Of a stretch of 35,429 bases of DNA, positions 34,362-35,429 are shown piece after piece (position 1 is the stretch's first letter; each line of letters opens with the position of its first letter). The translations under genes were made by a program, and so were the position numbers. This DNA is from Streptococcus sp. WM07 (GTDB lineage: Bacteria > Bacillota > Bacilli > Lactobacillales > Streptococcaceae), in assembly GCF_004570525.1 (NCBI RefSeq), contig NZ_SPPZ01000008.1, forward strand, positions 1 to 35,429, read 5' to 3'. The notes beneath the pieces were generated by a model. The model was not told the origin of the DNA and made no database searches. It worked only from the letters and a program-made list of their open reading frames with translations.

Positions 34362-34874
34362 ATGTTGAAACGCTATGCGTGGTTGTTATTGGTTGTTGGT
34401 ATTTTGAGCCTATTGGCTGGTTTCTGGGTAGTAGCTCATCCAGGAATGGCCTTGGCAGGTATTGGGATAGCGGTTGCGATTTTCTTTTTAATTGATGGGA
34501 TTAGCAACGTTGTTCAGTACTTCGCCAACGAATACAAGAGTGGTTGGAGCTTATTCAATGGAGTCATTACTACTTTATTGGCCATGATGCTTCTTACAGA
34601 TGGATTTGGCGCACGTACCGCATTTATGACTTATATGATTGCTTTCTGGGTTCTCTTCTCGGGGATTACTCGTTTCATGTTGAGTTTTGATGTGAAGAAG
34701 GTGAATCGCTCTACAGGTTCAACATTGATGTGGACAGGTATTTTGGGGATTATTACAGGAACACTCATGATGATGACCCCATTCTTTACGGCGGTAATGA
34801 TTTCCTATATGGTTGGATTTACCTTTATCTATCAAGGGATTGCATCTATTGTTCTTTATTTCAAAACAAAATAA
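34362..34874 (+). CDS. HdeD/DUF308 family membrane protein
   Basis: 170 aa from the ATG at 34362, which has GAGGG eight bases upstream; a longer start has no site. Six hydrophobic segments in three pairs make the DUF308 (HdeD) pattern, with GFWVVAHPGMALAGIG near 22 as the usual first turn. It should sit in the cell membrane. In E. coli the founding member acts in acid resistance; here only a stress-related role can be inferred. It lies behind the TetR gene with no terminator between, so both probably share the operator-controlled transcript. It has the same family domain as the N-terminus of the protein at 32275. Confidence 0.85.
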   Translation: MLKRYAWLLLVVGILSLLAGFWVVAHPGMALAGIGIAVAIFFLIDGISNVVQYFANEYKSGWSLFNGVITTLLAMMLLTDGFGARTAFMTYMIAFWVLFSGITRFMLSFDVKKVNRSTGSTLMWTGILGIITGTLMMMTPFFTAVMISYMVGFTFIYQGIASIVLYFKTK

Positions 34875-34881
34875 GAACTGG

Positions 34882-34907
34882 AGGCTGGGCATAGGCCCAG
34901 CCTTTTT
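34882..34907 (+). terminator. Terminator of the tetR-DUF308 transcript
   Basis: AGGCTGGGC and GCCCAGCCT form a perfect 9-bp stem with an ATAG loop and five T. Confidence 0.88.
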
Positions 34908-34925
34908 CGGAAGAAAGGATTTCTT

Positions 34926-35087
34926 ATGGTAAAAAAAGTTGTAGTCTTACTCTACGGGGGCTTTTTAAGTTCGGTGATTGCAGGAATTTCCTATCTCTTT
35001 ATAATGGCTGAAAAAGCTAGTAGTCATTGGTTATGGCACTCCAGCTTCTCACATTCAATGCTTTATCAAGCAGTCCTTATTTTATAC
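34926..35087 (+). pseudogene. N-terminal piece of a membrane protein cut by an IS
   Basis: An ATG with AAAGGA upstream begins a frame with one hydrophobic helix (VVVLLYGGFLSSVIAGISYL) and then SSHWLWHS. The frame loses its own character near 35060-35090, where the IS630-type transposase gene ends on the other strand, so the original gene appears to be interrupted. The N-terminus weakly resembles that of ClC-type chloride channels; this is only a guess. The exact junction cannot be fixed because only one end of the element is in view. Confidence 0.5.
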
Positions 35088-35429
35088 TCATTCAGAATCA
35101 AAATTAGCAGATGTCCATTCTCTATGGACAATCGATCGTAAGCGAGTAGTTGATAAGCTTTGGATAACTTCTTGCAACTGATCAATGACGTCATTCAATG
35201 ATTTAAATGCTTTGTTCTTAAATCCTAATTTCCGAATCTCTGCCCAAACTTGTTCAATCGGATTCATCTCTGGTGTATAAGGTGGAATAAATGTAAATTC
35301 AATATTGCTAGGAATATCCAATGTCTGTGATTTATGCCAAACCGCATTATCCATCACCAAAATAATATAGTCGTTAGGGTAAGCTTCTGACAGTTGTCGT
35401 AAAAATTCATTCATCCAAGCCGTATTACA
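35058..35429 (-). mobile_element. IS630-family insertion sequence, one end
   Basis: Defined by the transposase C-terminus and by the interrupted host frame on its left. The terminal inverted repeat should lie between about 35058 and 35087, but with a single end in view its bounds are uncertain. Confidence 0.6.
35088..35429 (-). CDS. IS630-family transposase, C-terminal part
   Basis: The frame is open to the right edge, so the gene begins outside the window. The visible 113 codons contain the end of the DDE catalytic domain: IILVMDNAVWHKS with the second Asp, and IPPYTPEMNPIEQVWAEIR with the catalytic Glu. This pair is typical of IS630-family transposases, which use TA target sites. The stop codon (35088-35090) lies close to the end of the element. 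Confidence 0.88.
   Translation of the reverse strand, partial: CNTAWMNEFLRQLSEAYPNDYIILVMDNAVWHKSQTLDIPSNIEFTFIPPYTPEMNPIEQVWAEIRKLGFKNKAFKSLNDVIDQLQEVIQSLSTTRLRSIVHREWTSANFDSE

Overview
The window looks like the chromosome of a low-GC Firmicute, most likely an oral or commensal Streptococcus close to the S. parasanguinis group. The evidence is a Fap1-type serine-rich repeat adhesin with a complete accessory Sec export system, a Sip-like LysM surface protein, two LPxTG-anchored proteins and typical streptococcal hairpin terminators. The species is inferred from gene content and was not tested by a search.

Layout. (1) 1-1674: C-terminal part of a Rib-repeat LPxTG surface protein. (2) 2099-3533, minus strand: a VTC-domain protein overlapping a DUF4956 membrane protein, a known gene pair. 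(3) 3602-5122, minus strand: a broken ABC-F ATPase gene with two frameshifts and no start codon. (4) 5227-10589, plus strand: housekeeping and accessory genes (Sip-like protein, AlkC-like DNA glycosylase, M20 peptidase, a frameshifted GNAT acetyltransferase, a zinc alcohol dehydrogenase), several separated by terminators. (5) 10983-15839: a thioredoxin-like gene with its own promoter, followed by a tight cluster of four glycosyltransferase genes. (6) 16191-21518: the serine-rich repeat adhesin (1775 aa) with a strong promoter and an upstream palindrome. (7) 21782-32148: secY2-asp1-asp2-asp3-secA2-gtfA-gtfB-asp4, mostly overlapping or coupled, ending in a terminator. (8) 32275-34874: two DUF308 membrane proteins, the first with a possible permuted papain-like domain, around a TetR regulator that has a clear operator. 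(9) 34926-35429: a small membrane-protein gene cut by an IS630-family element that leaves the window.

How the genes work together. Blocks 5-7 form a self-contained glycoprotein system. By family knowledge, GtfA/GtfB put the first GlcNAc on Ser/Thr of the adhesin, and Gtf3, the DUF1792/GT-A fusion and the two GT2 enzymes extend the glycan. Asp1-3 and SecA2 deliver the glycoprotein to SecY2/Asp4, and sortase anchors it through LPNTG. No asp5 is seen. The system type is known. The less ordinary features are the strict 36-bp codon-marked repeat architecture of the adhesin, the palindrome before its promoter, the CxxS thioredoxin-like gene at the head of the glycosyltransferase cluster, a five-codon minicistron joining asp3 to secA2, and the DUF308/papain-like fusion.
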